Shown: in pieces, positions 50,586 to 59,478 of the stretch
Numbering within the stretch: position 1 is the stretch's first letter
Layout of the letters: each line of letters starts with the position of its first letter
Source: Labrenzia sp. CE80
Lineage (GTDB): Bacteria; Pseudomonadota; Alphaproteobacteria; Rhizobiales; Stappiaceae
Length of the DNA: 64,000 nucleotides
NCBI RefSeq assembly: GCF_009650605.1
Contig: NZ_WAJT01000003.1
Coordinates: 124,001-188,000, forward strand
Direction of reading: 5' to 3'
Notes under the pieces: model-generated
The model's input: only the letters and a program-made list of their open reading frames with translations
Told to the model about the DNA's origin: nothing
Databases searched by the model: none
Translations under genes and position numbers: made by a program

Positions 50586-50849
50586 ATGAAGTTGCTCTTT
50601 TGGACGCTCGCTCTGGTCTTGATCGCCCTTGGCCTCGCAACGGTCTGGCTGCCCATCCCGACAGGCGTGCCCCTTCTGGCCCTTGGCATGATTGTCATAA
50701 TCGCAACCAGCCGCCAGGCCGCCAGGGCACTGCGCAATCGCAGGCGCCGAGTTCCGCGCCTCAACAGCCTCTTCACCTGGCTGGAAGACCGCTCCCCCAT
50801 GCGTTTCGCGCGCATCTTGAAGCGCACGCGCCCACGCAAGTCCGGCTAG
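50586..50849 (+). CDS. Small membrane protein, PGPGW-like
   Basis: The 87-residue product has a membrane helix pair around PIPTGVPLLALGMIVI (residues 4-42), then a strongly basic tail (RNRRRRVPR, RTRPRKSG). The turn between helices recalls the PGPGW family of putative transmembrane proteins, but the match is loose. The start with AAGGA upstream is chosen over an upstream ATG. The function is unknown. Confidence 0.65.
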   Translation: MKLLFWTLALVLIALGLATVWLPIPTGVPLLALGMIVIIATSRQAARALRNRRRRVPRLNSLFTWLEDRSPMRFARILKRTRPRKSG

Positions 50850-50976
50850 AGGGACTAATACGTAAGCCATCGCTTTGCCCTTGAACCTCAGCCGGCAGAT
50901 ATCACATCGATTATTGGCGGCATGAGCAGCCAACGCTCTCGCCACCGTCAAAACAATCGAAAAAGGGAGTCTCATC

Positions 50977-51429
50977 ATGCCTGGCTTACAGATAGATCAC
51001 AACGCTTGGGTTCTGATCGGAGACGGCGAAAAAGCGCTGGTGTTCCGGAACGAAGGCGACCGGGAATTTCCCAATCTGCAAGTGATCCGCCAGATGGAGA
51101 GCGAAAACCCCAAAACCTCTGAACAGGGCACCGACGCACCAGGCCGCAAAGGTGATGGTCCCGGGCCTCAGAAAAGCGCCATGGAACAAACCGATTGGCA
51201 CACTCTGGAGAAACACCGCTTCGCCAAAGACATGGCAGAGATGCTCTACAAAGCAGCGCACAAAGGCAGTTACGAGAAACTGGTGGTAGCAGCGCCCCCG
51301 ATGATCCTTGGAGACCTGCGCAAGGTGTTCCACAAAGAGGTCAAGGATCGTATAGTTGCCGAAGTCGACAAGACCCTGACCGGCCATCCGCCGATTGAAA
51401 TCGAGCGCATCCTCACCCAAAAGTCCTGA
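50977..51429 (+). CDS. Host attachment family protein (AtsE-like)
   Basis: The 150-residue product matches the family named host attachment protein: WVLIGDGEKALVFRN at the start and the C-terminal KLVVAAPPMILGDLRKVFHK, then VKDRIVAEVDKTLTGHP. The fold resembles a release-factor-like (baeRF) domain without catalytic features. The family name comes from an Agrobacterium attachment locus; real function is not established. Stand-alone gene between a small membrane protein and a convergent PAP2 gene. Confidence 0.85.
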   Translation: MPGLQIDHNAWVLIGDGEKALVFRNEGDREFPNLQVIRQMESENPKTSEQGTDAPGRKGDGPGPQKSAMEQTDWHTLEKHRFAKDMAEMLYKAAHKGSYEKLVVAAPPMILGDLRKVFHKEVKDRIVAEVDKTLTGHPPIEIERILTQKS

Positions 51430-51450
51430 AAACCCACGCCTCACACGGGT

Positions 51451-52311
51451 CTAGTGGCGTTTGCCAAACATCCCGGCAAAACGACGCATCCGGGCAGCTG
51501 CCCGGGTGCCGCCCCGATTCATCATCACCTGAAGAGTTCGGCCCTTCCGGGTAAACCATTCATCCAGATGGGTGTCGCGCAACCACGCTGGTGCTTGAAC
51601 ATATAAAATCCGGTGGACCACGAGGATCACGAGGAGCGTCAGCCCCCACGAGATCAGAGTATCCGACAGGAAATGCCCCCCGAACGCGATGCGGTTGAGC
51701 GAAAGCAGAAGGCCAAGCGGCAGCAGAAACGCCAGCAAAGCCAGACGCCAGGCGACGGGCGCGATGAATACGGCAACAATCAGCCACATGCCCGCAGACG
51801 CTTCGCCCGACACAAACGAGCAGTTGGTATCGCACCAATCTGTGGGCAGCCAGACCGGCTGATAGGGCATATCCCCGCCGAAGACATCAACCATCACCGG
51901 GCGGGGCCGGCCCCAGTTGTTCTTCAAGATCATGTTGACGAGAATACCGGGCCCCAAAATCAGCGTGGTCAGCAAGAACACCGGCGCACGGAGGGGCATG
52001 AGCGGACTTCGTGCAGGCAGGAAGAGCTTCGCCAGAAGCACGACAACGCTGGTTATCGCGACGATCTTGACAAGATGCGGCCCTAAATGGCGAAACCGGC
52101 GCAGGAAGGCTTCATTTCGAGCAAAAAATCCGCCTTCATCGCTGTAGAACAGACCGCTGGCCCAAAGATCAACGGCTGGAAAAACGAAGAAAAAGGCAGA
52201 GATAGCTAGCAGATAGAGGCCCACAGCCTTCATCGGGTTGGCTGCGGTCCAGGCCAAAGGCTTTGCAAAACGATCGGAAATCATGCGCCAATAGGCCTTG
52301 CATCGTGTCAT
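51451..52311 (-). CDS. PAP2 family phosphatase
   Basis: The 286-residue product has about six membrane helices and the PAP2 motifs C1 (NNWGRPRP near residue 130), C2 (CSFVSGEASAG near 163) and C3 (NRIAFGGHFLSD near 203). In C2 the usual His of SGH is Glu here, a variant seen in some lipid A or lipid phosphatases. It likely removes phosphate from a lipid at the periplasmic face. The start is uncertain (52311 or 52284). Confidence 0.88.
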   Translation of the reverse strand: MTRCKAYWRMISDRFAKPLAWTAANPMKAVGLYLLAISAFFFVFPAVDLWASGLFYSDEGGFFARNEAFLRRFRHLGPHLVKIVAITSVVVLLAKLFLPARSPLMPLRAPVFLLTTLILGPGILVNMILKNNWGRPRPVMVDVFGGDMPYQPVWLPTDWCDTNCSFVSGEASAGMWLIVAVFIAPVAWRLALLAFLLPLGLLLSLNRIAFGGHFLSDTLISWGLTLLVILVVHRILYVQAPAWLRDTHLDEWFTRKGRTLQVMMNRGGTRAAARMRRFAGMFGKRH

Positions 52312-52405
52312 CCGCGCTGTTTAACCCATTCGACGCACATGACCAATAAAATCCAATCCATGCGCAATCGGAATTTTCTCCAAAAAACGGAAAGGCAGGC
52401 GTTTG

Positions 52406-53032
52406 ATGGAAGCCGCACTCCACGACCAAAAGCCACGTTTGCATTTCTGGTTCGATTTCGCCTCGACCTATAGCTACCTCACCGCCATGCGGATCGAAAC
52501 CGTGGCTGGCGACCGCTCGGTGGAGGTCGTTTGGCATCCCTTCCTGCTCGGGCCCATCTTCAAAAAACAAGGATGGGAAACCTCGCCCTTTAATCTGATG
52601 CCTGCCAAGGGTCGCTACATGTGGCGGGATATGGAGAGGCAATGCGAGGTTCTGGGTCTCCCGCTTGTTGCGCCTGATCCGTTTCCTCAAAACAGCCTTC
52701 TGGCCGCCCGTCTCGCCCACGCCGGCCGGAATGAACCCTGGATCAGCGAATTCGTCAGGGCGGTGTTCTATTCGGAATTCGGGGCAGGTCTCGACATATC
52801 CGATCCGGCGACCCTGGCGGGCATTCTTATGGAAGTCGGAGCCGACGCGAAGAAAGTTCTGGCGCAGGCCGAGACCATGGACATCAAGATCGGCCTGCGT
52901 GCCGCCGTCTCCGAGGCCGAGACACAAGGCATCTTCGGCGCGCCCAGCTTCGTGACGCAGAGTGGCGAGTTGTTCTGGGGTCACGACAGGTTGGAACAGG
53001 CCCTGGACGAAGCCCTCATGATGACGGACTGA
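52406..53032 (+). CDS. 2-hydroxychromene-2-carboxylate isomerase family (DsbA-like fold)
   Basis: The 208-residue product has FWFDFASTYSYL near residue 14, where Ser replaces the redox Cys of DsbA, as in glutathione-dependent hydroxychromene-carboxylate isomerases. The terminal GIFGAPSFV and LFWGHDRL are family hallmarks. These enzymes act in naphthalene breakdown, but many homologues have other roles, and no aromatic-degradation genes are nearby. The ATG at 52406 follows AGGCAGG. Confidence 0.88.
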   Translation: MEAALHDQKPRLHFWFDFASTYSYLTAMRIETVAGDRSVEVVWHPFLLGPIFKKQGWETSPFNLMPAKGRYMWRDMERQCEVLGLPLVAPDPFPQNSLLAARLAHAGRNEPWISEFVRAVFYSEFGAGLDISDPATLAGILMEVGADAKKVLAQAETMDIKIGLRAAVSEAETQGIFGAPSFVTQSGELFWGHDRLEQALDEALMMTD

Positions 53033-53038
53033 GCGGCC

Positions 53039-54166
53039 TCACGTCGCTGAAACATTCAGCCGCGCCGCATGGTGCCGCCGGGCATGCTCCATAGCCTGAA
53101 ACAACAAGGACGGCGACAGCGGCTTTGCAAGCACTTCAACGAAGCCCGCATGCCGCATGCGCTTGTCGCCGATGGATTCCATCGCCGCGGTAACCGCGAT
53201 CAGTGGCAGGCCCTCAGTGGTGTGAAGCTCCCGGATCCGGGCTGCTGTTTCGAGGCCATCCATGACCGGCATATGCAGATCCAGCAAGACCGCGTCATAG
53301 TCTGCCTCTAGCATGATCTTGAGCGCGTCCATGCCGCTCGGCACCTGGTCGCAAGAAATACCGAAGGACTCCAGCAAGGCAGACAGCAGTCGCCGGTTTG
53401 TCTCGTTGTCGTCAACAATCAGAACATGCGCTTCGGCATCTGACACATCGGCAGGATCCGCCCGGACCACGCTTTCTGTGGTCTCCGGAGCCAAGGGCAG
53501 GTTCATTTCAAACCGGCACCCGCCCGCCTTCGGGCTGATCAAACGCAGCTTGCCGCCGAGATCTGCAACCAGTTGCGAGGCGCCCCAAAGACCGAGACCT
53601 GATCCGGGACTGCGTGCCTTTCCGGCAGCCCCTCGAACATAGGGTTTGAACAGACGTCGGCGCTCCATGGGATCAATGCCCGGTCCGGTGTCGGCGACAG
53701 CAAGCCGTATTTCTGCCGCTACCCCGTCCTCGCCAGGCAAAATCTCGAAGGAAATACTGACCTTGCCGGCATCGGTGTATTTGACCGCATTATCCAAAAG
53801 GGTTGTCATAGCCCGTCGCAGGACACCGGCACGAACCGGTTCAAAACGGATCTTGGATGCTTCAATTTCAGCTTTGTAATCGAGCCCCTTAGCCTCCGCA
53901 GGTGCCCGGAACAGCTCTGCCGTATCAGCCGCGATCTCGGAGAGTTCCGGTGCGCGCGCGCCTGTCTCGGAGGTATGAAGCAGCGCCCCGGTCATGTCGC
54001 TCAAGGCATCGATACTTCGAATCAAAAGGTTGAGACGCTCCACCTGAATTGGTGACAGTTGCTCCGCCCCGATCAGCTCGGCTGTCAGCTTCATGGCTGA
54101 TAGCGGCGTTCGAAGGTCGTGCGCAAGCAGCGCAATTTCATGATTTTGATCTTGGTCTCCATCCAT
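53039..54166 (-). CDS. Hybrid histidine kinase with receiver domain, no sensor domain
   Basis: The 375-residue product has a HisKA domain with phospho-acceptor His16 (LLAHDLRTPL), an ATPase domain (N-box LLDNAVKYTD near 123, G1 DTGPGID near 159, G2 GSGLGLWG near 188) and a receiver domain with Asp296 (LLDLHMPVMDG) and Lys near 350. There is no membrane segment, PAS, GAF or output domain. It is probably a cytoplasmic relay partner. It converges on the isomerase gene with 6 bp between stops. Confidence 0.92.
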   Translation of the reverse strand: MDGDQDQNHEIALLAHDLRTPLSAMKLTAELIGAEQLSPIQVERLNLLIRSIDALSDMTGALLHTSETGARAPELSEIAADTAELFRAPAEAKGLDYKAEIEASKIRFEPVRAGVLRRAMTTLLDNAVKYTDAGKVSISFEILPGEDGVAAEIRLAVADTGPGIDPMERRRLFKPYVRGAAGKARSPGSGLGLWGASQLVADLGGKLRLISPKAGGCRFEMNLPLAPETTESVVRADPADVSDAEAHVLIVDDNETNRRLLSALLESFGISCDQVPSGMDALKIMLEADYDAVLLDLHMPVMDGLETAARIRELHTTEGLPLIAVTAAMESIGDKRMRHAGFVEVLAKPLSPSLLFQAMEHARRHHAARLNVSAT

Positions 54167-54403
54167 ACGATGAATCTAGTATGACTTGCAGTCAAACGGC
54201 AAACCGCTCTTGCCACTTTGCCAATTGCTCGTCATTTTGTCTGACAATATCCAAACGCAATCGTCTTGCGATCTGCGCACCCACATTTCTGGTCCCCCGA
54301 ACTTTCAAATTCGGCCGTCATGTCCGTGCCGAGCTTCCCTCCAGGGGGATCCCGCCAGATCACAGGTTGTCCAACCTGAAATCCAACGCCCGCCGGGGAT
54401 TGA

Positions 54404-55372
54404 ATGCCGCTAGAAATCCTGTCAATCGTTCTTCCCGTCTTCATCCTGATCGGCATTGGATACATCGCCGCAAGGGTAGGACTGGTTTCTCAGACCATCG
54501 GAGAGGCGTTAGGCCAGTTCGTCTTTGTCATCGCCATACCTGCGCTCATCTTCAAGACTTTGTCAGTGGTCGAATTTGGCGACGAAAACCCATGGGCGCT
54601 CTGGGCCACTTACTTCTGCGGTGTCGCGGTCACCTGGGTGCTGGCCTCTCTTCTTATACGCAAAGGGTTCAAGCGCGAGGCCAGGGCGGGTGTCGTGGGC
54701 GGCGTATCAGCTGCGTTTGCCAACACGGTGATGGTCGGCCTTCCGCTCGTCTCCACGGTCTATGGTGACGAAGGCCTCGTTCCATTGCTCATCATCATTT
54801 CGGTGCATATGCCAGTCATGACTGTCGTCATCTCGGTCATGATGGAACGGGCGGCAGCGCTGGATGGCATCAGCACCCCGCCGCCGCTGGGTGAAATGAT
54901 CCTCAAGATCGCAAGAAACCTCGCAACCAATCCCATCATAATAGCTCTGGTCTGCGCATTGATATGGCGTTTGTCAGGCCTTTCCTTCACGCCGATCCTG
55001 AACGATGTGCTCAGCCGCATTTCATCTACGGCACTGCCAGTCGCGCTCTTGTCCCTGGGGATGAGCATGGTGCCCTATGGCATACGCGGCAATATCCTTC
55101 CGGGTCTGCTGCTCAGCTGCCTTAAGATTGGTGTGATGCCAGCCATCGTGTTCCTGATCGGCGCTTACGTCATGCATCTTCCACCGCTCTGGACGGCCGT
55201 CGCTACACTGACTGCCGCATGCCCAACCGGCGTAAACGCCTATATTTTCGCGAACCAATACGGCACCGGCCACGCCATGTCAGCCAACTCGATCACATTG
55301 ACGACAATCACTGCCGTGATCACCAGTGGTATCTGGGTAGCCATAGTGGAAGCCTGGCGTGTCGCGGGCTAA
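54404..55372 (+). CDS. AEC family transporter (auxin efflux carrier-like)
   Basis: The 322-residue product has ten hydrophobic segments with the AEC layout: LPVFILIGIGYIAARVG at the start, the middle segment around AAFANTVMVGLPL near 105, and the C-terminal LTAACPTGVNAYIFANQYG near 270. Bacterial members move small organic acids such as malonate or malate. The substrate cannot be read from the sequence. Confidence 0.9.
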   Translation: MPLEILSIVLPVFILIGIGYIAARVGLVSQTIGEALGQFVFVIAIPALIFKTLSVVEFGDENPWALWATYFCGVAVTWVLASLLIRKGFKREARAGVVGGVSAAFANTVMVGLPLVSTVYGDEGLVPLLIIISVHMPVMTVVISVMMERAAALDGISTPPPLGEMILKIARNLATNPIIIALVCALIWRLSGLSFTPILNDVLSRISSTALPVALLSLGMSMVPYGIRGNILPGLLLSCLKIGVMPAIVFLIGAYVMHLPPLWTAVATLTAACPTGVNAYIFANQYGTGHAMSANSITLTTITAVITSGIWVAIVEAWRVAG

Positions 55373-55392
55373 ACCTGTACATCGCCGCGGGC

Positions 55393-57510
55393 CTAGGCCC
55401 GCAGTTTACCTGAGCGGTCATCCCCATCATCAGCATCTGGATCGTCCAGGCCTGCGCGAACCATCGTTCTGAAAGCGGCAAAGGGCACAGGCGGACTCCA
55501 GAGATAACCCTGCGCAAAATTCGCGCCCCATGCTTTGAGGTGATCGTATTGTCCGCGCGTTTCGATGCCTTCTGCGACAGTCTTCATCCGCAGCTGCTGC
55601 GCCATCATCAAGATGAGCTGCACGATAACTCTGCGGTCCTCGCTTTCCGCCATGTTCATCACGAAGGACCGGTCGATCTTCAGCGTATCAAACGGCATGG
55701 TCGCAAGCGTATTCAGGCTTGAATAACCTGTGCCAAAGTCATCGATCGCAAACTCGACGCCCTCGTCCCTGATCGGCACAATCTGGCGATAAACACGCTG
55801 CGGGTCTGCCATAATGCTAGACTCGGTAATCTCAAGCTCCAGCTTGTCGAGCGGAAAACCGCTCTCACCCAGTATTCCCAGAGTGCGATCTGTGAAACTG
55901 TCTGACTGGAACTGGACAGGCGCAACATTTACGGCGACCGAGAGGTCGAACCCCTGATCTCGTATAACATTCATGTCTTCAAGCGACTGCCGCAGAACGA
56001 ACTCACCGATTGAAGACATCAACCCACATTCTTCCGCAAGTGGAATGAACTTCCACGGCGGCACGCTGCCGAGCTCAGGATGTTCCCAACGCAGCAGCGC
56101 TTCAGAACCCATGATTTGGCCAGTCAAGATGTCTATCTTCGGCTGATAGAAAACCGTCAACTCATCGTGGTCGAGCGCGGTTCGAAGGCAACGTTCGATT
56201 TTCTCGCGCTCATCAGCCTTCTGGCGAATACCCTCGTCAAAGATAACTGTTTGATCACGTCCGGCATCTTTTGCGGTGAACATCGCCATGTCTGCGCAGC
56301 GCAGCACATCATCGGCCGATTTTCCGTCCTGAGGATAGAGCGCAACGCCGATACTTGCTCGCACCATGAGCTTCAAATGGTCGACGCGGAATGGCATTCT
56401 GATTTTGGTGACGATAAGATCGGACAGCTCCTTGAGTGCGTCGGGATCCGCCAGTCCCGGTAGCACGACAATGAACTCGTCACCCGTGAAACGGGCGATA
56501 AACGGCTTGCATTGGAAGCGTCCATCAACAAATGTTTTGATCATGTCGCTCAGCCGCTCGGCGACAAGCGCCAAAAGCCTGTCACCGATCACATGCCCGT
56601 GCATGTCATTGACAGCTTTGAAGCGATCGAGATCGACAAAAATCATTCCCCCGTCGGCATTGGGCGACAGGTCAATAAGTTGAGTGGCAACGTTGCTGAA
56701 CTTTAGCCGGTTGGGCAAACCGGTAATACCGTCAACATGCGCGAGATATTCGACCCTTTGAATATTGTTGCGCAAATTCACAGCCATTTGGCGGAATGCC
56801 ACCTGCAACTCTCCGACTTCCCCGATCGTGTCGACTTTCATCTTCGTATCGAGGAAGCCTTGGGCCGCTTCATTTGCCGCCTCTGTGACCCGGCTGATGC
56901 CGTGGGTTGAACGGTACATCAGAAAAGTCGCCAGGGGCACAAAGATGAAAAACAGGGTTCCAGCCAGGATCAAGGTCTGCATCACGATCTCACGCTTGAG
57001 ATCCTGGATTTCCTGCTTTGACACGGTAATTTCGACCGCGCCAACGCCGACACCGTCACGGTAGACAGGCAGAACAAACTGATGAAACGCGTCAGTCTCA
57101 CGGGTGAGTGTCGTTTGTTCCTGAATGGCATCAAGAACATCTTCGTCTATGACTTGCAGCGCACCATGGGTGCGAGAGTCGAGGTCACTTGCGAAAACAT
57201 GTCCAAACCGGGTGTACGCCTTCGCCGCGACGACAAGCTCTTCGTCTCCCAATGCATCGAGCAGCTTTTCGACATTCGCGTAGTTCTTGTTTTCAATCTC
57301 TCGCGCAGCAATACGCGAAACAAGCACCGCGTGATTGCGAGCGTTTTCCGCGAGACGCTCTTCAATCTTCCAGACTTGTGAGAAGTAACCGAAACATGCG
57401 ACCAGCGTGGTGAAGGCAAGCAACAGAACGACGACATAGACCGTCGATCGAACAAACACGCGGCCGAGCGCACTGCGACCGCGCTCAAGGAGGTGCTTCA
57501 TGCTGGGCAT
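55393..57510 (-). CDS. GGDEF-EAL protein: degenerate cyclase and likely active phosphodiesterase
   Basis: The 705-residue product has a membrane helix at residues 20-45, a periplasmic region of about 130 residues, a second helix and a HAMP-like linker, then GGDEF and EAL domains. The cyclase site reads FTGDEF, with Thr for the first Gly, so synthase activity is doubtful. The EAL site is complete: SEALLRWEHP, NVAPVQF, LEITES, DDFGTGYSSL, KIDRSF and TVAEGIET. Net effect should be c-di-GMP breakdown, possibly tuned by GTP at the TGDEF site. Start 57510 or 57501 is uncertain. The frame converges on the AEC gene. Confidence 0.88.
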   Translation of the reverse strand: MPSMKHLLERGRSALGRVFVRSTVYVVVLLLAFTTLVACFGYFSQVWKIEERLAENARNHAVLVSRIAAREIENKNYANVEKLLDALGDEELVVAAKAYTRFGHVFASDLDSRTHGALQVIDEDVLDAIQEQTTLTRETDAFHQFVLPVYRDGVGVGAVEITVSKQEIQDLKREIVMQTLILAGTLFFIFVPLATFLMYRSTHGISRVTEAANEAAQGFLDTKMKVDTIGEVGELQVAFRQMAVNLRNNIQRVEYLAHVDGITGLPNRLKFSNVATQLIDLSPNADGGMIFVDLDRFKAVNDMHGHVIGDRLLALVAERLSDMIKTFVDGRFQCKPFIARFTGDEFIVVLPGLADPDALKELSDLIVTKIRMPFRVDHLKLMVRASIGVALYPQDGKSADDVLRCADMAMFTAKDAGRDQTVIFDEGIRQKADEREKIERCLRTALDHDELTVFYQPKIDILTGQIMGSEALLRWEHPELGSVPPWKFIPLAEECGLMSSIGEFVLRQSLEDMNVIRDQGFDLSVAVNVAPVQFQSDSFTDRTLGILGESGFPLDKLELEITESSIMADPQRVYRQIVPIRDEGVEFAIDDFGTGYSSLNTLATMPFDTLKIDRSFVMNMAESEDRRVIVQLILMMAQQLRMKTVAEGIETRGQYDHLKAWGANFAQGYLWSPPVPFAAFRTMVRAGLDDPDADDGDDRSGKLRA

Positions 57511-57798
57511 ATGTCTAAGCGCCACGCTTGCCGATGCGCAGGTAGACCAGTTGCGCTTGCCCACGGGTTCTGCCGGCTTCTACCCAAGCTTGAATCAACG
57601 CAACCCTGCACAAACCGCAAAGTATCGCTGGTAAACTTACGAACATCCTGTTCCTCAAAAGCACCCGACTGAAGTCAGCCCCTTGTACCCGAGGATCCGT
57701 ATATAAATAGATAATTTTCAATATCGCCATAGATAGATCGAAAGCATTACTTCAATCATCTCAATTAATCATCAATCTAGTAACTTATTACGATAAAA

Positions 57799-58716
57799 TC
57801 ACCCAGGAACATAAGAGCCATTCAGAAACTTAGTCGCAAGATCCTGGATAGAAACACCCGAAGCACGCAACGATTGCAGGCTGGTATCAAAATTAGATTT
57901 AGAGAGCTTTTGCCCGTTCTCGGCCAACATTAATTCATGGTGCCGATAACGCGGCTCAGGCAAGGACAGCAGAACCTGAAGCAAGCGATGTATCGAAGTT
58001 GCAGGAAAAATGTCCTTACCTCGGACAACATCCGTTATGCCTTGGCGAGCGTCATCCACCACAACTGCGAGATGGTAGCTCGTCGGTGTATCCTTACGCG
58101 CAAGGACAACGTCTCCCCACGCAGCAGGATCCGCGACCACGTCATGCCCAAGGTTCCAGTCGCCAACGCTCCGTGCCCTTGACTCGTCCGCAGGGCCTTC
58201 CCACCAGGAAAGCGGCTTCTCCAGCCTGCTTAGAGCAGCCTTCATATCCAGACGGAGCGCATAGGCAGCATCACCTTTTCGGCGCGCCGTAAGCTCCTGC
58301 TCCGACAGAACCGCCGAGTCTCCCGGATAAAGAGGCGCACCGTCAGGATCCCTCGGCCAGATGTCCCCGCCGGCCTCAAAATCGGCGACATAGCGCTTGA
58401 TCTCTGCCCGGGTAAGGAAAGCCCGATACACCAAGCCCAGTCCTTCCAGCCTTCCAAGAGCCGCCCTGTAATCATCGAATTGCTCTGACTGCCGCAGGAC
58501 CGGTTCTTCCCAACCAATGCCAAGCCATCTCAGGTCTTCGACGATCACTGCCTCATATTCTGGCGTGCACCGAACGACATCAATGTCCTCCATCCGCAAT
58601 AGAAGCCTCCCGGACAGCGCCTCAGCGGCACGGAAGTTCAGCAGCGCCGAAAAAGCATGACCCAAATGCAATTTGCCATTGGGTGAAGGCGCAAAACGGA
58701 AAACCGGCTGTGTCAT
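57799..58716 (-). CDS. gluQRS: Glutamyl-Q tRNA(Asp) synthetase
   Basis: The 305-residue product is a short GluRS-like enzyme without an anticodon-binding domain. It has the class I signatures HLGH (residues 17-20 in the segment RFAPSPNGKLHLGH) and KLSKS near residue 268. RMEDID near 46 is the glutamate site. This is the layout of GluQRS, which attaches Glu to the queuosine base in tRNA-Asp. The zinc-binding Cys of E. coli GluQRS are replaced (VYRAFLTRAEI). Together with queCDEF and yhhQ it completes a queuosine theme in the window. Confidence 0.92.
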   Translation of the reverse strand: MTQPVFRFAPSPNGKLHLGHAFSALLNFRAAEALSGRLLLRMEDIDVVRCTPEYEAVIVEDLRWLGIGWEEPVLRQSEQFDDYRAALGRLEGLGLVYRAFLTRAEIKRYVADFEAGGDIWPRDPDGAPLYPGDSAVLSEQELTARRKGDAAYALRLDMKAALSRLEKPLSWWEGPADESRARSVGDWNLGHDVVADPAAWGDVVLARKDTPTSYHLAVVVDDARQGITDVVRGKDIFPATSIHRLLQVLLSLPEPRYRHHELMLAENGQKLSKSNFDTSLQSLRASGVSIQDLATKFLNGSYVPG

Positions 58717-58824
58717 ATGTATTGGTTTCAAGCGATAAACGGGTTGTCAGGTTCAACGGAGTGTTCGAACCATGGTCCTAGCAGCTTCGCCCGCCTCGAG
58801 AAACGCCGAACCCGTGAGACCCTC

Positions 58825-59466
58825 GTGAACTCGATTGAAACCCTGGAAGATGTTGAGCAAGGACTGGCTGCGCTTCTATGCCAAGCCCCCCACCTTATCC
58901 CTTTTGCCGAGCAGGCAGGCCCGCTGCCACTTCGCCGGAGGTCTGCGGATTTTGCCGGTCTTGCCCAGATCGTGATGGGTCAGCAGGTGTCCGTCGCCAG
59001 CGCCGCGGCAATATTCCGCCGGCTTGAGGACCTCGTGACACCACTCACTGCCGAGAGATTGGCAGATCACTCGGATCAGGCGCTTGCCGGTGCCGGCCTG
59101 TCCCGCCCCAAGATCAAGACCCTTCGAGCTGTCTCGCAAGCATGCAACGATGGCCTAGACCTGACCGGCCTTGCCCTTCGACCCGCGGAGGAAGCCCACG
59201 CAGAACTGTGCCAGATCAAGGGCATCGGGCGGTGGAGCGCTGACATCTTCCTATTGTTTTGTGCAGGCCATCCGGACGTCTTTCCGAGCGGCGACCTCGC
59301 CCTACAAAACGCGGTCCGCGACGCGTTCGAACTTGAGGAGAAGCCCTCCATCAGGCAACTCGACGAACGTGCCGAGGCTTGGGCGCCCTGGCGGGGTATC
59401 GCGGCCCGACTCTTCTGGGCCTGGTACAAGTTTCAAAAGCAGGGGCGGGAAACTTTGCCGGTCTAG
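58825..59466 (+). CDS. DNA-3-methyladenine glycosylase II (AlkA-like)
   Basis: The 213-residue product has the helix-hairpin-helix-GPD core: LAQIVMGQQVS near residue 53, the hairpin IKGIGRWSAD near 132, and the catalytic Asp in VFPSGDLALQ near 155. It removes alkylated purines in base excision repair. It lacks the N-terminal TBP-like domain of E. coli AlkA, as usual for short forms. GTG at 58825 matches the family start; an ATG at 58717 would add 36 residues without homology. Confidence 0.88.
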   Translation: MNSIETLEDVEQGLAALLCQAPHLIPFAEQAGPLPLRRRSADFAGLAQIVMGQQVSVASAAAIFRRLEDLVTPLTAERLADHSDQALAGAGLSRPKIKTLRAVSQACNDGLDLTGLALRPAEEAHAELCQIKGIGRWSADIFLLFCAGHPDVFPSGDLALQNAVRDAFELEEKPSIRQLDERAEAWAPWRGIAARLFWAWYKFQKQGRETLPV

Positions 59467-59478
59467 GCTCTGCGCGTC

